64,000 nucleotides of DNA from Photobacterium profundum (GCF_003026285.1 NZ_PYOD01000001.1:310001-374000); one strand, 5' to 3'; positions 46,148 through 56,486 are shown, counted from the first letter of the stretch. Numbers and translations: made by a program. Notes: a model not told the origin generated them from the sequence alone.

Positions 46148-47355
46148 GCCTTCTGCAGAAAGACACCAGCTTTGACCAATGCATTAAGTGCACTGTGTGT
46201 ACCGTTTATTGCCCTGTTGCCAAAGCAAACCCTGAGTACCCAGGCCCTAAACAATGCGGACCTGATGGCGAACGTTTACGCATCAAAAGCCCTGAATTTT
46301 ATGACGAAACCTTAAAACTGTGTACTAACTGTAAGCGCTGCGAAACGGCGTGTCCTTCAGGCGTGAAGATTGGCGACATGATTGCGGTTGCACGCGACGA
46401 ACATGCAAAAATGCCGTTAAACATTAAAACCATTCGTGATTTTGTACTGAGTCATACTGATTTAATGGGATCGATTGCGACACCGTTCGCACCGATAGTC
46501 AACACGATGACCAGCATTAAACCTGTTAAAAAGATCATGCATAAAACCATTGGTGTGCATGACCATAAATCATTACCGAAATATTCACACGGCACGTTCC
46601 GTCGCTGGTATAAACAAAACTGTACCAGTCAGGCATTGTACCCGCAACAAGTGCACTACTTTCACGGGTGCTTTGTGAATTACAATCACCCACAGCTGGG
46701 GAAAGATTTTGTAAAAGTAATGAACGCAATGAGTATTGGTGTCCAGTTATTGGATAAAGAAAAATGCTGTGGTGTGCCATTAATTGCGAACGGTTTTTTC
46801 GACAAAGCCAAGAAAAATGCCAAGCTAAATGTGCGCAATTTTGAAGCCGCGATTGAGAAGTATAATTCTTCTATTGTCTCAACGTCTTCAACCTGTTCTT
46901 TTACATTACGCGAAGAATATCCGCATGTATTGAAAGTCGACAATGCCAATGTGGCCGATAAAATTGAATATGTAACCCGTTTTTTACTTAAACAATTCAT
47001 GAACGGTAATACACCGAAAATGAAGCCAATTAACAAGAAAATCGTCTATCACACACCATGTCACCTTGAACGTACTGGCGGTAATTTATACACCATCGAA
47101 CTATTAAAGATGATCCCTGGTTTAGAGGTTGTCGTGTTAGATAGTCAATGTTGTGGACTGGCAGGTACCTATGGTTTCAAAACTGAAAACTACGATACCT
47201 CGATAGCAATAGGTGAAAATCTATTTAAGACAATTCGTCAATCAAATGCAGATTTTGCAATCACAGACTGTGAAACCTGTAAGTGGCAAATTGAAGAAAA
47301 TACGCAGTTAGAAACCATTCACCCTATTTCATTACTTGCGATGGCAATTCAATAA
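46144..47355 (+). CDS. glpC: Anaerobic glycerol-3-phosphate dehydrogenase subunit C
   Basis: The 403-residue iron-sulfur subunit anchors GlpAB to the membrane and passes electrons to menaquinone. Two [4Fe-4S] motifs, [12 protein letters not shown] (about 14-25) and [12 protein letters not shown] (about 60-71), are followed by two CCG domains (CCGVPL about 208, CCGLAGTYG about 337). These serve as heterodisulfide-type ligands. It is last in the operon, with a terminator 20 bases later. Confidence 0.95.
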   Translation: MSLLQKDTSFDQCIKCTVCTVYCPVAKANPEYPGPKQCGPDGERLRIKSPEFYDETLKLCTNCKRCETACPSGVKIGDMIAVARDEHAKMPLNIKTIRDFVLSHTDLMGSIATPFAPIVNTMTSIKPVKKIMHKTIGVHDHKSLPKYSHGTFRRWYKQNCTSQALYPQQVHYFHGCFVNYNHPQLGKDFVKVMNAMSIGVQLLDKEKCCGVPLIANGFFDKAKKNAKLNVRNFEAAIEKYNSSIVSTSSTCSFTLREEYPHVLKVDNANVADKIEYVTRFLLKQFMNGNTPKMKPINKKIVYHTPCHLERTGGNLYTIELLKMIPGLEVVVLDSQCCGLAGTYGFKTENYDTSIAIGENLFKTIRQSNADFAITDCETCKWQIEENTQLETIHPISLLAMAIQ

Positions 47356-47374
47356 TAACCTCATCTTCACACCT

Positions 47375-47397
47375 AGGGCACTTTCGTGCCCTCTTCC
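47375..47397 (+). terminator. Terminator of glpABC
   Basis: AGGGCAC (47375-47381), loop TTTC, GTGCCCT (47386-47392), then CTTCC; the T-tract is weak. The remaining gap to 47716 shows no other feature. Confidence 0.6.
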
Positions 47398-47716
47398 ATT
47401 AATCAGCACAATATATTCAAGCTGCCTCGCAAAGCAATAAATTGCATATAATCATTTTATTAGCAAATTTTCACTCTGATATAAGCATTCCTAAAATATA
47501 CGCCTATAGTTGAATATTGTTACTCATGAATATACACGATGAAGCACTTTTTCAGCCTTCATGAGCAACACAAATATGGCATGGGAAAATTCGAAATACT
47601 TTATTAGCTGAAATTGATAGTAGCTAATGTGTTTATCTCTATAGTGCTTCATGTGATCAATATAGAAATAAACGCTATAGATCCCATCGCGTTCACACAT
47701 CTCTGAGAGTATATGT

Positions 47717-49657
47717 ATGCATGATTCTGTTGCTATTGATAAAACAAAACACACAAAAACTCGTCGCTTATTCTCGTATTTGTCAGTCAAGACAATTAAA
47801 GCGAAGCTCTACTTCATAACGAGCCTATTAATCTTAGGCATGCTGCTATACGGCACACTTGAAACGATATCATTTCGAAAATTAGATCATCTACAGTTTG
47901 CCATGCAAGAAATCACTCGTAGTAGTACAAATTTATTGACACTTCGTCGCTATGAGAAAGATTTTCTTACGCGATTAGATACGCAGTACATTGAACGTTT
48001 CAACAATGAAGCAACCACTTTAAATCAAAGAGTTAAAGACATTAAATCCATTATTGAACAATACCAGCCTGAACATGGTAATGACCTTCGCGTATTACTT
48101 TCAGAACTCGAACAATATGAAATACAATTTAATGTCATCGCCGACCAGAGCCAAATCATCGGGTTAACCACCGATGAAGGGTTAAGAGGCAACATCACAA
48201 CATTTGCTAATTCTGCGGAAGAGCAACTCTTAATATCGGGAAATGATCACCTCTATCGTATGCTGCTCACTTTACGGTTGAATGAAAAAGATTTTATGCT
48301 TTCAATGAATATTGACCATTTCACGGCGTTTCAAAATAATGTCGACTCTCTTATGGTCGCCATAAAAAATACCGACCTTAGTACTAAACAACAGAATAAG
48401 TTAATTCGCAGCTTAAATCGTTATCATTTAGTGTTTGATGAACTTGTTGAAGGTTATAGCGTCATTGGTCTTACGCCGAATACTGGGCTCTATGGTGATT
48501 TACGAAACATTGTCCATACCGTTGAAAGTCAACTATTAGTGATTGAAACAGATTTATTGACCGATATTAATACCATTCAAAAACAAGAAAAATTAACACT
48601 CGCGATTATTGGTATAACGACAACACTTATCATGGCAACCTTACTCATCACGATTAGCTTTCACATATCAAAACGGCTTGCCAGCGTTAATCAAGTAATG
48701 CGTGATATTGCCGAGGGAAATGGTGATTTGACCGTTCGTATGAATGATCATGGTCATGATGAATTAGCGCAACTTAGCGGCTCATTCGATCTCTTTATAT
48801 CAAAGTTGCAGGCTATCATTTCTAATGTCAGCGAAATTTCTACAAAACTCTCTTCCATTTCAGTGCAATCAGAATCGGCAGTCAGCCACAGTTTAGAAAA
48901 TGCTCAGCAGCAACAAGCAGAATCATCTTCTGTCGCTACAGCAGTCAACGAATTACTCGCAACCAGTAACGAAATAGCAACCAACATTAATGATGCAGCA
49001 CTCACCGCAGAAAAAGTTAAAGCCGATGCTCAAGAGAGCCTAAAAACCAATCAACAAGCGGAAAGCTCTATTAAAGGGCTCGTATCAGATATTTCACAGT
49101 CTCAAGTATTGATTGAAAAATTAGCGCAAGAAAGCGTTAATATAAACAGCGTGGTTTCAGTCATTCGCGATATTACCGGACAAACCAACCTACTGGCGTT
49201 GAATGCAGCCATAGAAGCAGCACGAGCAGGTGAGCATGGTAGAGGATTCGCGGTTGTAGCAAATGAAGTGCGTGAGTTAGCAGAAAAAACCCACAGTTCA
49301 ACCAAAGAGATTGAACAAACGATTGAAATATTGCATTCCGGTATCGAGCAAAGTGTTGCCATTATGCAAAAAAGCCAATCACAAACAGACAGTACCGTTC
49401 ATCAAACCGAAGAAGCTATTGATGCAATGAACCGTATTGTGTCTTCAATTTCAGATATCTTTGATAAGAACCTACAGATTGCCACAGCCTCAGAACAGCA
49501 AGCGATGGTATCAGCCGAGATAGACCGAAATATTACCCGTATATCCGATCTTGCTATCGACACCGTTGCGGCCGTTAATCAATCATCTAAGTCTAATAGG
49601 GAAGTGTCTTTAATGTCTGAACAACTCAACAAGGTTGTAGGGCAATTTAAGTATTAA
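47717..49657 (+). CDS. Methyl-accepting chemotaxis protein, large helical sensor
   Basis: The 646-residue receptor has membrane helix 1 (about 32-52) and a long periplasmic region of about 235 residues, apparently two similar helical bimodular halves: [13 protein letters not shown] [15 protein letters not shown] near 72 and [15 protein letters not shown] near 180. Membrane helix 2 (about 290-312), HAMP and the signalling domain follow; the tip is [20 protein letters not shown], then [12 protein letters not shown]. The repeated K-D-F helices suggest an HBM-type sensor, a class that binds organic acids. It is monocistronic. Confidence 0.93.
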   Translation: MHDSVAIDKTKHTKTRRLFSYLSVKTIKAKLYFITSLLILGMLLYGTLETISFRKLDHLQFAMQEITRSSTNLLTLRRYEKDFLTRLDTQYIERFNNEATTLNQRVKDIKSIIEQYQPEHGNDLRVLLSELEQYEIQFNVIADQSQIIGLTTDEGLRGNITTFANSAEEQLLISGNDHLYRMLLTLRLNEKDFMLSMNIDHFTAFQNNVDSLMVAIKNTDLSTKQQNKLIRSLNRYHLVFDELVEGYSVIGLTPNTGLYGDLRNIVHTVESQLLVIETDLLTDINTIQKQEKLTLAIIGITTTLIMATLLITISFHISKRLASVNQVMRDIAEGNGDLTVRMNDHGHDELAQLSGSFDLFISKLQAIISNVSEISTKLSSISVQSESAVSHSLENAQQQQAESSSVATAVNELLATSNEIATNINDAALTAEKVKADAQESLKTNQQAESSIKGLVSDISQSQVLIEKLAQESVNINSVVSVIRDITGQTNLLALNAAIEAARAGEHGRGFAVVANEVRELAEKTHSSTKEIEQTIEILHSGIEQSVAIMQKSQSQTDSTVHQTEEAIDAMNRIVSSISDIFDKNLQIATASEQQAMVSAEIDRNITRISDLAIDTVAAVNQSSKSNREVSLMSEQLNKVVGQFKY

Positions 49658-49679
49658 TTACCCACTCAGCTAAACCCAA

Positions 49680-50939
49680 CTACACCGCAGTGTGCGTACC
49701 TTTTAGCACTGCGGCTATATCTTCTTTTGATTGAGCACGACAATGTAAGCGCCAACATAACAGATAAATCAAACCATACAGCACCATGCCACCAGCAAGA
49801 ACACCATGCCAGGCACCATATTGCCAACACGCGATTAAATAGAAGCCACCGACGCTGCCACCAACATAATAATGAACAAGGTATAATGCAGTTGCTGTCG
49901 CTTTTGCTGTTTTCGCTTTTTGACTGACCCATGCATACGCCAGTGAGTGTGTGAAAAATGCCCCAGAACTAATAAACAATAAACCAGTAAGCATTGCGTA
50001 CAGTGAATCATAAGCCGCAATCCACATACCAACCGCACTTACCGTTGTACCTAATACCATTCCACTTATCGGGCTATTAACTTGGCTCCAACGGCCACTC
50101 AGCTTAGCCGTAATAGTACCGCTGAGATAACAAAGAAAAATCATCGACGCTAAACTGATGGGCAATGAGTACGGGGGGGCAACAAGGCGAAAACCCATTA
50201 CCGTATAAAGGTTAACAAACAACGCAAAGTTCAACCCTCCAATGAGCATAGCCAACCATAATTCTCGTTGTCTTAAATGACCAATTACACTGCGATTATG
50301 TGTACGGAGCTGCCCTTTCTGTGGGGTAAAATATTGCTGTTCCGGTAATAGTCGATTAACGGCTAATGCACCCAATAGACTAAAAATAGCCATACCAATC
50401 ACAGCCACTTCCCAACCCCAATATTCAGTGACAAAACCACCGTATAAACGCCCAGTAATCCCCCCTAATGAATTCGCACTAATATAGCCACCTACAGCCA
50501 ACATCAACGCCTTTGGGGTAAACTCTTCAGCCATATAAGCCACAGCAACAGCAGCAAAACCCGCCAAGGATATACCCATAGCACCGCGTGCTAACGTTAG
50601 CATTAACAAAGAGTCAGCTAACAGCATTGCCATACCAACAAACGGTAATAAGAAAAGGCTCAGCAGCATTACTTTACGACGACCAATGATCTCTGAACCT
50701 ACTGCCCATGGCACCAAAGTAATCGCTAACGTCAATGTGCCTGCCGCCAATAACCAATTAACCTGAATAGCACTCGCGTTAAACTTGTCAGCCATTAATG
50801 GCAACATAGGTTGAAAAAGGTATAAGTTACAAAATACGAGAAAAGAGCCTAATGCTAATGCAAAACTCGCACGACGGTAGGCAGATGTTTTTATTTCAAT
50901 CATGGCAATAGTACTCAAAATATAACGATTAATAGCCAT
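49680..50939 (-). CDS. Major facilitator transporter, YnfM-like
   Basis: The 419-residue protein has twelve predicted membrane helices and the MFS loop motif GSEIIGRRKVMLLSL (about 80-94). YISANSLGGITGRLYGGFVT (about 150-170) and YLVHYYVGGSVGGF match conserved places in E. coli YnfM. An internal ATG (50903, MIEIKTSAYRR) is an equally good start. It is divergent from a LysR gene by 89 bases, as ynfM is from ynfL in E. coli, supporting that assignment. The exported compound is uncertain. Confidence 0.88.
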   Translation of the reverse strand: MAINRYILSTIAMIEIKTSAYRRASFALALGSFLVFCNLYLFQPMLPLMADKFNASAIQVNWLLAAGTLTLAITLVPWAVGSEIIGRRKVMLLSLFLLPFVGMAMLLADSLLMLTLARGAMGISLAGFAAVAVAYMAEEFTPKALMLAVGGYISANSLGGITGRLYGGFVTEYWGWEVAVIGMAIFSLLGALAVNRLLPEQQYFTPQKGQLRTHNRSVIGHLRQRELWLAMLIGGLNFALFVNLYTVMGFRLVAPPYSLPISLASMIFLCYLSGTITAKLSGRWSQVNSPISGMVLGTTVSAVGMWIAAYDSLYAMLTGLLFISSGAFFTHSLAYAWVSQKAKTAKATATALYLVHYYVGGSVGGFYLIACWQYGAWHGVLAGGMVLYGLIYLLCWRLHCRAQSKEDIAAVLKGTHTAV

Positions 50940-51028
50940 CTATAATGGTATTAACCAAACAGTAGCAATATACTCATAATAAATAAAATATATAAAAACT
51001 ATCATCTCGATAATCAAAGGTTATAGCT

Positions 51029-51901
51029 ATGAACACTCGCCTGCTCACTTACTTTGTAACACTTGCAGAAACAGAGAACTTCACCCGCGCCGCGAAACGA
51101 TTACACATCGCACAGCCAGCATTAAGTGTTGCCATCAAAAAGTTAGAGCAGCAATTAGAATTTCCTTTGTTTCATCGAAATGAACGTAAAATATCACTCT
51201 CTCATGAAGGTGAAGTTTTACTCAAACATGCTCGACTTATTTTGCAGCAAATTGACGATGCAAATATTGCAATGGCTGAGCTGAAAGGGCTTGAAAAAGG
51301 CGAAGTAAAGTTAGGGGTGCCAAGCATGTTGGGATCATATTTTTTCCCTGAAATATTAATGGGCTTTAAAAGTCAGTATCCCAACCTGAAACTCACCATT
51401 ATTGAAGCTGGCACCCAATCAATTCGTCAAATGCTGTTAGACGGGGAATTAGACCTTGGCGTTATTCATAACGAAGATGTACCTGAGCGCCTTGAAACTG
51501 AACATTTAATTACATCGCAGATGGTTGCAGTGGTCAGTGAAGATCATCACCTTGCTTCACGACAATATATCGACTTTGAAGACTTCTTTAAGGAAGAGTT
51601 GGTCATGTTTAAACCGGGATATTTCCACCGAGAATTCATTGATGAGGTGTGTCATAACTATCATTTCACTCCCAAGATATCTTTCGAAACAAACTTATTA
51701 CCGATGATTTTGAATATAGTTCGACATAACTTTTCAATTTCAGCATTACTTGAACTTGTTACAGAGCATGAAAAAGGCGTTATTCCAATCCCATTTAAAA
51801 AACCTGTGTACCTTAACATTGCAATGGCTTGGCGAAAAAATGGGTACCTATCACTGGCTGATAGAGCTTTTATCGATTTTGTTAAGAAACAGTGTAAATA
51901 A
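51029..51901 (+). CDS. LysR-family regulator (YnfL-like)
   Basis: A 290-residue LysR protein with helix-turn-helix NFTRAAKRLHIAQPALSVAI (about 17-36) and the effector domain from about 90. It is divergent from the YnfM-like transporter gene and most likely regulates it and itself from the 89-base shared gap. The effector is unknown. Confidence 0.92.
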   Translation: MNTRLLTYFVTLAETENFTRAAKRLHIAQPALSVAIKKLEQQLEFPLFHRNERKISLSHEGEVLLKHARLILQQIDDANIAMAELKGLEKGEVKLGVPSMLGSYFFPEILMGFKSQYPNLKLTIIEAGTQSIRQMLLDGELDLGVIHNEDVPERLETEHLITSQMVAVVSEDHHLASRQYIDFEDFFKEELVMFKPGYFHREFIDEVCHNYHFTPKISFETNLLPMILNIVRHNFSISALLELVTEHEKGVIPIPFKKPVYLNIAMAWRKNGYLSLADRAFIDFVKKQCK

Positions 51902-52520
51902 ATCATATAATTTACATCTTGCCACGTTTATTCTTACTGCACCAATAACAGTTCCCTTAGTTTATAACGGCTTAATGAGCATTTGAACACTTAACAACCA
52001 CAAGTGATAATTAATCATTTCATTACAGTAAGATAGGCGTATTTTTTCATACTTGTAGCACAAAATTAACACCCTTATTTAAACCCTGCTTTAGATCATA
52101 ACTTATGATGTTAACTGTCGTCTCTCTCCCCCTTTTTAGGTAAATTACTCACAAACAATATGTAAGAAAATGTTTTTATAAAAAATACATTTTTGTTTTT
52201 ATTTGTGATTGAAATGAACATTTCCATGTTGTTATTTCATCGCTATTTGTATGACTTAAACATCACTATATACAGTAATAATGCGGTTAAATATTCAACA
52301 CGATCTCGGTTCTAAAAGTGCAGGCACGCAGACAAATTCCCTTTTAGCTTAATCACTAAAAGTCTGTGTGCTTATCGCTAATACCAATATGGATAAGAAA
52401 ATGGTCATAACTTTGCATTGATTTAAAGGATTGAATCAACGACTCACAAGACAGCTAACTTACATACCAAAATTTGATTCATCCAATTTTAAAATTTCAT
52501 TTTAGTTAGAGAGAAAAGCT
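51902..52520 (+). promoter_or_regulatory. Long leader/promoter region of dcuC with a structured hairpin
   Basis: This 619-base gap has no credible gene. At 52324-52371 it contains a two-part hairpin: GCACGCAGA with TCTGTGTGC (one mismatch) and an inner CTTTTAG with CTAAAAG (52341-52347/52356-52362). The hairpin lies about 150 bases before the dcuC start. No perfect FNR site was found, although anaerobic control is expected for DcuC. Confidence 0.45.
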
Positions 52521-53888
52521 ATGTTAGAACTATTGATTGGCCTGGTGGTTACCATCGCGGTAGGCTATTTCATTGTAAAAAACTATAAACCTGCTGGCGT
52601 ATTATTAACCGCTGGTTTGGTGCTTCTTATTACTGCAGGTGCTATAGGCCATACGGTACTACCATCATCTATTGCATCAACAGGTAACATACTGACAGAT
52701 TCACTTGAATTCGTGAAATACATGCTTAAGTACCGTGGCGGCGGTTTAGGTATGCAAATCATGCTTTTATGTGGTTTCGCTTCTTACATGACACACATTG
52801 GCGCAAACAATGTTGTGGTTAAGCAGTTTTCTAAGCCGCTTTCGTTCATAAAATCGCCTTATATTCTTTTAGTCGCTGCTTATATCGTAGCTTGTCTAAT
52901 GTCTTTAGCTGTTAGCTCAGCGACTGGCCTTGGTGTACTACTAATGGCAACACTATTCCCAATGATGACGGCAATGGGTATTTCCCGCCCTGCCGCAGTG
53001 GCAGTGTGTGCGTCACCAGCAGCAATCATTCTTTCACCAACATCTGGTGACGTTGTTGTTGCGGCTGAAAAAGCGGGTATGCCATTACACGTATTTGCTG
53101 TTGAAACCGTTCTTCCTGTATCAATTTGTGCAATCATCGTCATGGCTGCCGCGGCTTATTTCTGGAATAAATACCTCGATAAAAAAGAAAATACGCCAAT
53201 GGAAAAGGTCAACATTTCTGAAATGGAAGTGAAAGCCCCTGCGTATTACGCAATCTTGCCTTTCTTACCTATCGTGGGTGTTTTCTTATTTAATGGCGAA
53301 ACAATCAAAGGTCTATCATTAGACATTTACACCATTGTTGTTGCTTCTATCTTTTTAGGTGCAATGGTTGATTTCGTTGCCAAGCGTTTCAAAGGTAAAG
53401 AAACACTGGAAGATCTAGAATCTTGTTATGCAGGTATGGCTGATGCATTCAAAGGCGTGGTAATGCTGTTGGTTGCTGCCGGCGTATTTGCACAAGGTCT
53501 TATGTCTATCGGTGCTATCGATAATCTAATTGGCCTTGCAGAAGCTGCTGGTGCGGGTGGTTTCGCATTGATGGTTCTTCTAACAGGTCTAACTGTTGCT
53601 GCTGCGATTGCGACAGGTTCCGGTAATGCACCTTTTTACGCATTCGTAGAACTAGCGCCAACACTAGCTGCGAAAATGGGTTTAAACCCTGCATTCTTGA
53701 TTATCCCTATGCTACAGGCTTCTAACCTTGGTCGTACTATTTCACCGGTTTCTGGTGTTATCGTTGCAACATCTGGTATGGGTAAAATCAGCCCATTTGA
53801 AGTTGTTAAACGTACGTCGGTTCCTGTTATTTGTGGCTTAATTACCGTTATTATTGGCACCATGGTTCTAGTACCAATGTATACATAA
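52521..53888 (+). CDS. dcuC: Anaerobic C4-dicarboxylate transporter, DcuC family
   Basis: The 455-residue integral membrane protein has 12 or so hydrophobic segments. Conserved features are LKYRGGGLGMQIMLLCGFASYM (longer motif near 70-90), SSATGLGVLL (about 133-142) and the C-terminal ATGSGNAPFYAFVELAP and ASNLGRTISPVSGV motifs. DcuC exchanges or exports succinate, fumarate and related acids in anaerobic growth. GAGAG precedes the ATG. Monocistronic; a terminator follows. Confidence 0.93.
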   Translation: MLELLIGLVVTIAVGYFIVKNYKPAGVLLTAGLVLLITAGAIGHTVLPSSIASTGNILTDSLEFVKYMLKYRGGGLGMQIMLLCGFASYMTHIGANNVVVKQFSKPLSFIKSPYILLVAAYIVACLMSLAVSSATGLGVLLMATLFPMMTAMGISRPAAVAVCASPAAIILSPTSGDVVVAAEKAGMPLHVFAVETVLPVSICAIIVMAAAAYFWNKYLDKKENTPMEKVNISEMEVKAPAYYAILPFLPIVGVFLFNGETIKGLSLDIYTIVVASIFLGAMVDFVAKRFKGKETLEDLESCYAGMADAFKGVVMLLVAAGVFAQGLMSIGAIDNLIGLAEAAGAGGFALMVLLTGLTVAAAIATGSGNAPFYAFVELAPTLAAKMGLNPAFLIIPMLQASNLGRTISPVSGVIVATSGMGKISPFEVVKRTSVPVICGLITVIIGTMVLVPMYT

Positions 53889-53926
53889 ACATTATTTGCA
53901 TAAGCAAGAACCAAAGTAACAATCTA

Positions 53927-53952
53927 AGCCCACGTTCTTGTGGGCTTTTTTA
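53927..53952 (+). terminator. Terminator of dcuC
   Basis: AAGCCCAC (53927-53934), loop GTTCTT, GTGGGCTT (53941-53948), then TTTT. Confidence 0.85.
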
Positions 53953-53986
53953 ATCTTAAATAAACGTACCATAATTACAAAAAAGG

Positions 53987-54274
53987 TTACTGTGAATCAT
54001 CTTTATTAGGGGCTTCTAAACCAATATCATCTTCAGAGTACGCCTTATGGCTTCCATCACAATACGGTTGATTACCGCTTTGTTTACACTGGCATAGCCA
54101 ACGTTGTTCTGTTTTTTCTGCCGTAAAGTACATAGGTTCAAATTCAGTACCTAGGTGTGAATCGTCACAAAATGGCTGTGTGTGCGAATAACCACACACA
54201 CAAAATTGGTATGTTTTACCTTTTTCTAATTGGACAAGCACTGGCTGATTATCTGCAATAATATTATTCGACAT
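53987..54274 (-). CDS. CDGSH-type iron-sulfur protein with two clusters
   Basis: The 95-residue protein has two CDGSH motifs: CVCGYSHTQPFCDDSH (about 27-42) and CQCKQSGNQPYCDGSH (about 66-81). Each keeps the three Cys and one His that bind a redox-active [2Fe-2S] cluster. The first has CDDSH in place of CDGSH, a common variant. Tandem proteins of this type are soluble; their electron partners are mostly unknown. It stands alone between dcuC and the YbaK-like gene. Confidence 0.9.
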   Translation of the reverse strand: MSNNIIADNQPVLVQLEKGKTYQFCVCGYSHTQPFCDDSHLGTEFEPMYFTAEKTEQRWLCQCKQSGNQPYCDGSHKAYSEDDIGLEAPNKDDSQ

Positions 54275-54327
54275 ACTCCTCCCCTTTACGATAAAGATAG
54301 AATATCAATGCTACTGCTTAAACATCC

Positions 54328-54807
54328 CTAATGAAGCATATCTTCACTAAAGCGTGTATGTTTCGCATTAGCCATAATGCTTTTAAAAGCCTCGTGATCT
54401 ACCTGCAATAGCGTCTGATGATCCCCTGCTTCAATATAGACACCTTCTAAGGTATCAAGAAGGTCATCACACACAACCGTCATATTAAATGCACCGCCAA
54501 CAGGGGGAATTGCACCGTCTTCACAATCAGCAAACAAATTATATATATCCTTCTCTTTAATCAATTGATAAGACGCATTAAATTTTTCATTCAATGTGGA
54601 TATACATATCTTTTTATCTGCGGGTAATACAGCCATGACCTTGTGCCCATCATGATCGACAAGCAAGACTGCTTTTGCAATATTCTTAGGGTGAATGCTT
54701 GATGCCACAGCGGTGCTTATTGAACCTGTGCTATGAAAGTGAGGAACCGTTTTATACGCAATATTATTTTTGTCTAAGTACTCATTCAATCTAGTAGAAA
54801 TAGTCAT
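54328..54807 (-). CDS. YbaK/ProX-type aminoacyl-tRNA deacylase domain protein
   Basis: The frame is open from 54822, but GGAGG within it is spaced for the ATG at 54807 (MTISTRLNEYL), giving 159 residues. The YbaK domain shows the conserved KNIAKAVLLVDHDG, MAVLPADKKI and DCEDGAIPPVGGAF runs. The family hydrolyses mischarged tRNAs such as Cys- or Ala-tRNAPro. Compared with typical stand-alone YbaK the length is normal. It is monocistronic. Confidence 0.87.
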   Translation of the reverse strand: MTISTRLNEYLDKNNIAYKTVPHFHSTGSISTAVASSIHPKNIAKAVLLVDHDGHKVMAVLPADKKICISTLNEKFNASYQLIKEKDIYNLFADCEDGAIPPVGGAFNMTVVCDDLLDTLEGVYIEAGDHQTLLQVDHEAFKSIMANAKHTRFSEDMLH

Positions 54808-55017
54808 AATGACCTCCAACATTACTCATACACAATAACGTCAATTTAATGTGTAGTAGTAAGGTAAGAATCATGGTTATCTTTTATATCACTACGACAC
54901 AAAATATATCTGCCAGTCCGTCCTAGTTGAGTATAGTTCTGCGTCGATTGTTTAACTAGCTAAGCGGCTTCCCAACTCACTAGTCGCATAATGATTAAAA
55001 CAGAAATACAAGATTGC

Positions 55018-55081
55018 TATACCCAAGCAGCCCTAAGATGAAGGATTCAGAGTAATATCAGCGTATTTAATTCAAGGAAAG
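55018..55081. repeat. Partial, diverged copy of the 268-bp repeat
   Basis: From TATACCCAAG to TTTAATTCAAGGAAA the sequence follows the left part of the element at 42629-42896 with scattered mismatches (shared GGATTCAGAGT and TTTAATTCAAGGAAA). The right end is absent. Confidence 0.6.
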
Positions 55082-55136
55082 AGATATCATTAATCTTGAT
55101 CCAACAGATTAATGAAATAGGAAAGGTACAGAGATA

Positions 55137-55355
55137 TTAAATAATGCGTCGGTGGATATAACCATCAGTTATTTCACCGCCAATAAAATCAACAGAGTCA
55201 ACAACATGTACAATCATTGACGCATGTAATACAACCATTGATATTACGGCTAAACTAAACTTCTTGAACTTAATTAGAGTTGATTCAGAGATTCGACCAG
55301 TTTTTACAAGGTAAATTAACACGACCCACTTAAGTAAAGAAAAGATTGCGTACAT
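55137..55355 (-). CDS. Possible small membrane protein
   Basis: A 72-residue frame with AGGG five bases before its ATG. Two hydrophobic segments (about 3-18 and 33-50) flank a basic loop KFKKF. It lies in the decayed right-hand region between a repeat fragment and a short direct repeat. It may be real or a chance frame; no family recognised. Confidence 0.4.
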   Translation of the reverse strand: MYAIFSLLKWVVLIYLVKTGRISESTLIKFKKFSLAVISMVVLHASMIVHVVDSVDFIGGEITDGYIHRRII

Positions 55356-55464
55356 AAAGCCCTTATTTGTATTGTAGATAGCACCCGCACATTTTACATG
55401 ATTTCATAAACGAGACAAATCAACGACCAACTCAACATATAGAGTGTAAATCACACTTAACATG

Positions 55465-55500
55465 GCCATTTACTGAACGACTATAATTCCCGCCTCCAAA
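55465..55500. repeat. 36-bp direct repeat, copy A
   Basis: GCCATTTACTGAACGACTAT... to CTCCAAA recurs at 63362-63397 with one mismatch. It contains TATAAT followed by CCCGCCTCC, resembling a stable-RNA promoter -10 and discriminator. A second, diverged repeat (55522-55572, with CAAGATGCAC) recurs at 63654-63703 in the same order. Confidence 0.7.
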
Positions 55501-55656
55501 ATTTATCTAAAGTAGAAACCCTAAAACAGCATTCAAGATGCACATTTTGTACACTCAACTATTACGCAATAAAACACCATCCACCATGCTGATTCATTAT
55601 TATTTTCAATGAATAATACAAAAGCGCACAATGAAACGCATATATGGAATGTAAAC

Positions 55657-56037
55657 ATGAAGAAGAAGACGCTAATTGTATTGATTGTCGGCCTATTTCC
55701 AATGCTCAGCATGGCAGAATGCGTCCCAAGTGGAGTGATGGAAAACACCGTATGCGTCGATTCTAACGGGACGGTTCGTACAACATACCAACATGATGAA
55801 GAATTCCGTTCGCGTAACAACCTTGACCAACCACGAAAAAATGACCCTCGTGGTAACCCATTAGACCAGTCAGGTGATAGTGTCGGTTTTACGTTTTGGA
55901 CGGATGAACCAGAGAACGAATTTGAACTAAATCTTACACCTAAGCATCAAGAAACAATCACTAAAGCGAATGACCCAACACGATCAGTGATGTTATCTGC
56001 TGAAACGTGTGATGGATATGCATGCCCTTACCCGTGA
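55657..56037 (+). CDS. Small exported protein, function unknown
   Basis: The upstream-extended frame is rejected; the ATG at 55657 gives 126 residues with a typical signal peptide (MKKKTLIVLIVGLFPMLSMA, cleavage before ECV). The mature part is polar with four to five cysteines, including CVPSG, TVCVD, ETCDGYACPYP, so disulfides are likely. No domain was recognised. It is followed about 215 bases later by another small exported protein on the same strand. Confidence 0.7.
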   Translation: MKKKTLIVLIVGLFPMLSMAECVPSGVMENTVCVDSNGTVRTTYQHDEEFRSRNNLDQPRKNDPRGNPLDQSGDSVGFTFWTDEPENEFELNLTPKHQETITKANDPTRSVMLSAETCDGYACPYP

Positions 56038-56055
56038 TGCCTGCTGTACACCGCC

Positions 56056-56076
56056 CCAATAGGCATCGTCTATTGG
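56056..56076 (+). terminator. Hairpin after the first small exported protein
   Basis: CCAATAG (56056-56062) pairs with CTATTGG (56070-56076) across a 7-base loop; there is no T-run, so termination is uncertain. Confidence 0.4.
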
Positions 56077-56253
56077 CAACGCTTATATTCAGGTTAACTT
56101 CAGTTATATAGTTTAACATGATCAATATATTGCATATGGTGACTATTCAAAAGCCTCTATGCAATCTTAATCTGCTAGTTAAGCACCTATAGAGGCCACT
56201 AATTAACCAGTAGATTTTATAAATATGTATGCTGATATAATGGAGAAGTCGCA

Positions 56254-56439
56254 ATGAAAAAGTCCCTCATATTACTGTGTTTCTTTTTTTCTAGTTTTAC
56301 TTATGCAAACTTCAGTGGTGGAAGTACTGTAAGTGTTCCCCATATCGTCTGTATGCAAGATGGCAAAATGCTTGGCACGACAGCTATGCCTATAACCGAG
56401 TGCAACGAACTCAAAGCCGAACAAGCCAATAAAAAATAA
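56254..56439 (+). CDS. Very small exported protein
   Basis: A 61-residue protein preceded by GGAGAA. The signal peptide is about 1-18 (LILLCFFFSSFTYA) and the mature form of about 43 residues has two cysteines (IVCMQDGK, TECNEL), probably forming a disulfide. Family unknown. A hairpin AGGCCAG/CTGGCCT follows at 56466-56486. Confidence 0.6.
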   Translation: MKKSLILLCFFFSSFTYANFSGGSTVSVPHIVCMQDGKMLGTTAMPITECNELKAEQANKK

Positions 56440-56465
56440 TCAACATTTTGCCGTTCACTATAACA

Positions 56466-56486
56466 AGGCCAGCACCTCACTGGCCT
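56466..56486 (+). terminator. Hairpin after the second small exported protein
   Basis: AGGCCAG (56466-56472) and CTGGCCT (56480-56486) with a 7-base loop, then GATTAATC. The rest of the gap to 56739 is AT-rich without a visible gene. Confidence 0.5.

Noticed and set aside
47524..47790. 88-codon minus-strand frame
   Set aside because: It overlaps the start of the chemoreceptor gene and has no ribosome-binding site or conserved pattern.
52201..52220. TGTGATTGAAATGAAC as a CRP site before dcuC
   Set aside because: The right half does not match TCACA; only one half-site fits.
52420..52500. TTGAT...ATCAA and TTGATTCATCCAAT as FNR sites before dcuC
   Set aside because: Spacing is 12 instead of 4 in the first case and the right half is wrong in the second.
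55450..55500. 36-bp repeat as a tRNA or tmRNA 3' end
   Set aside because: TTCCCGCCTCCA lacks the GGTTCAA T-loop and a CCA end; no cloverleaf could be folded around it.
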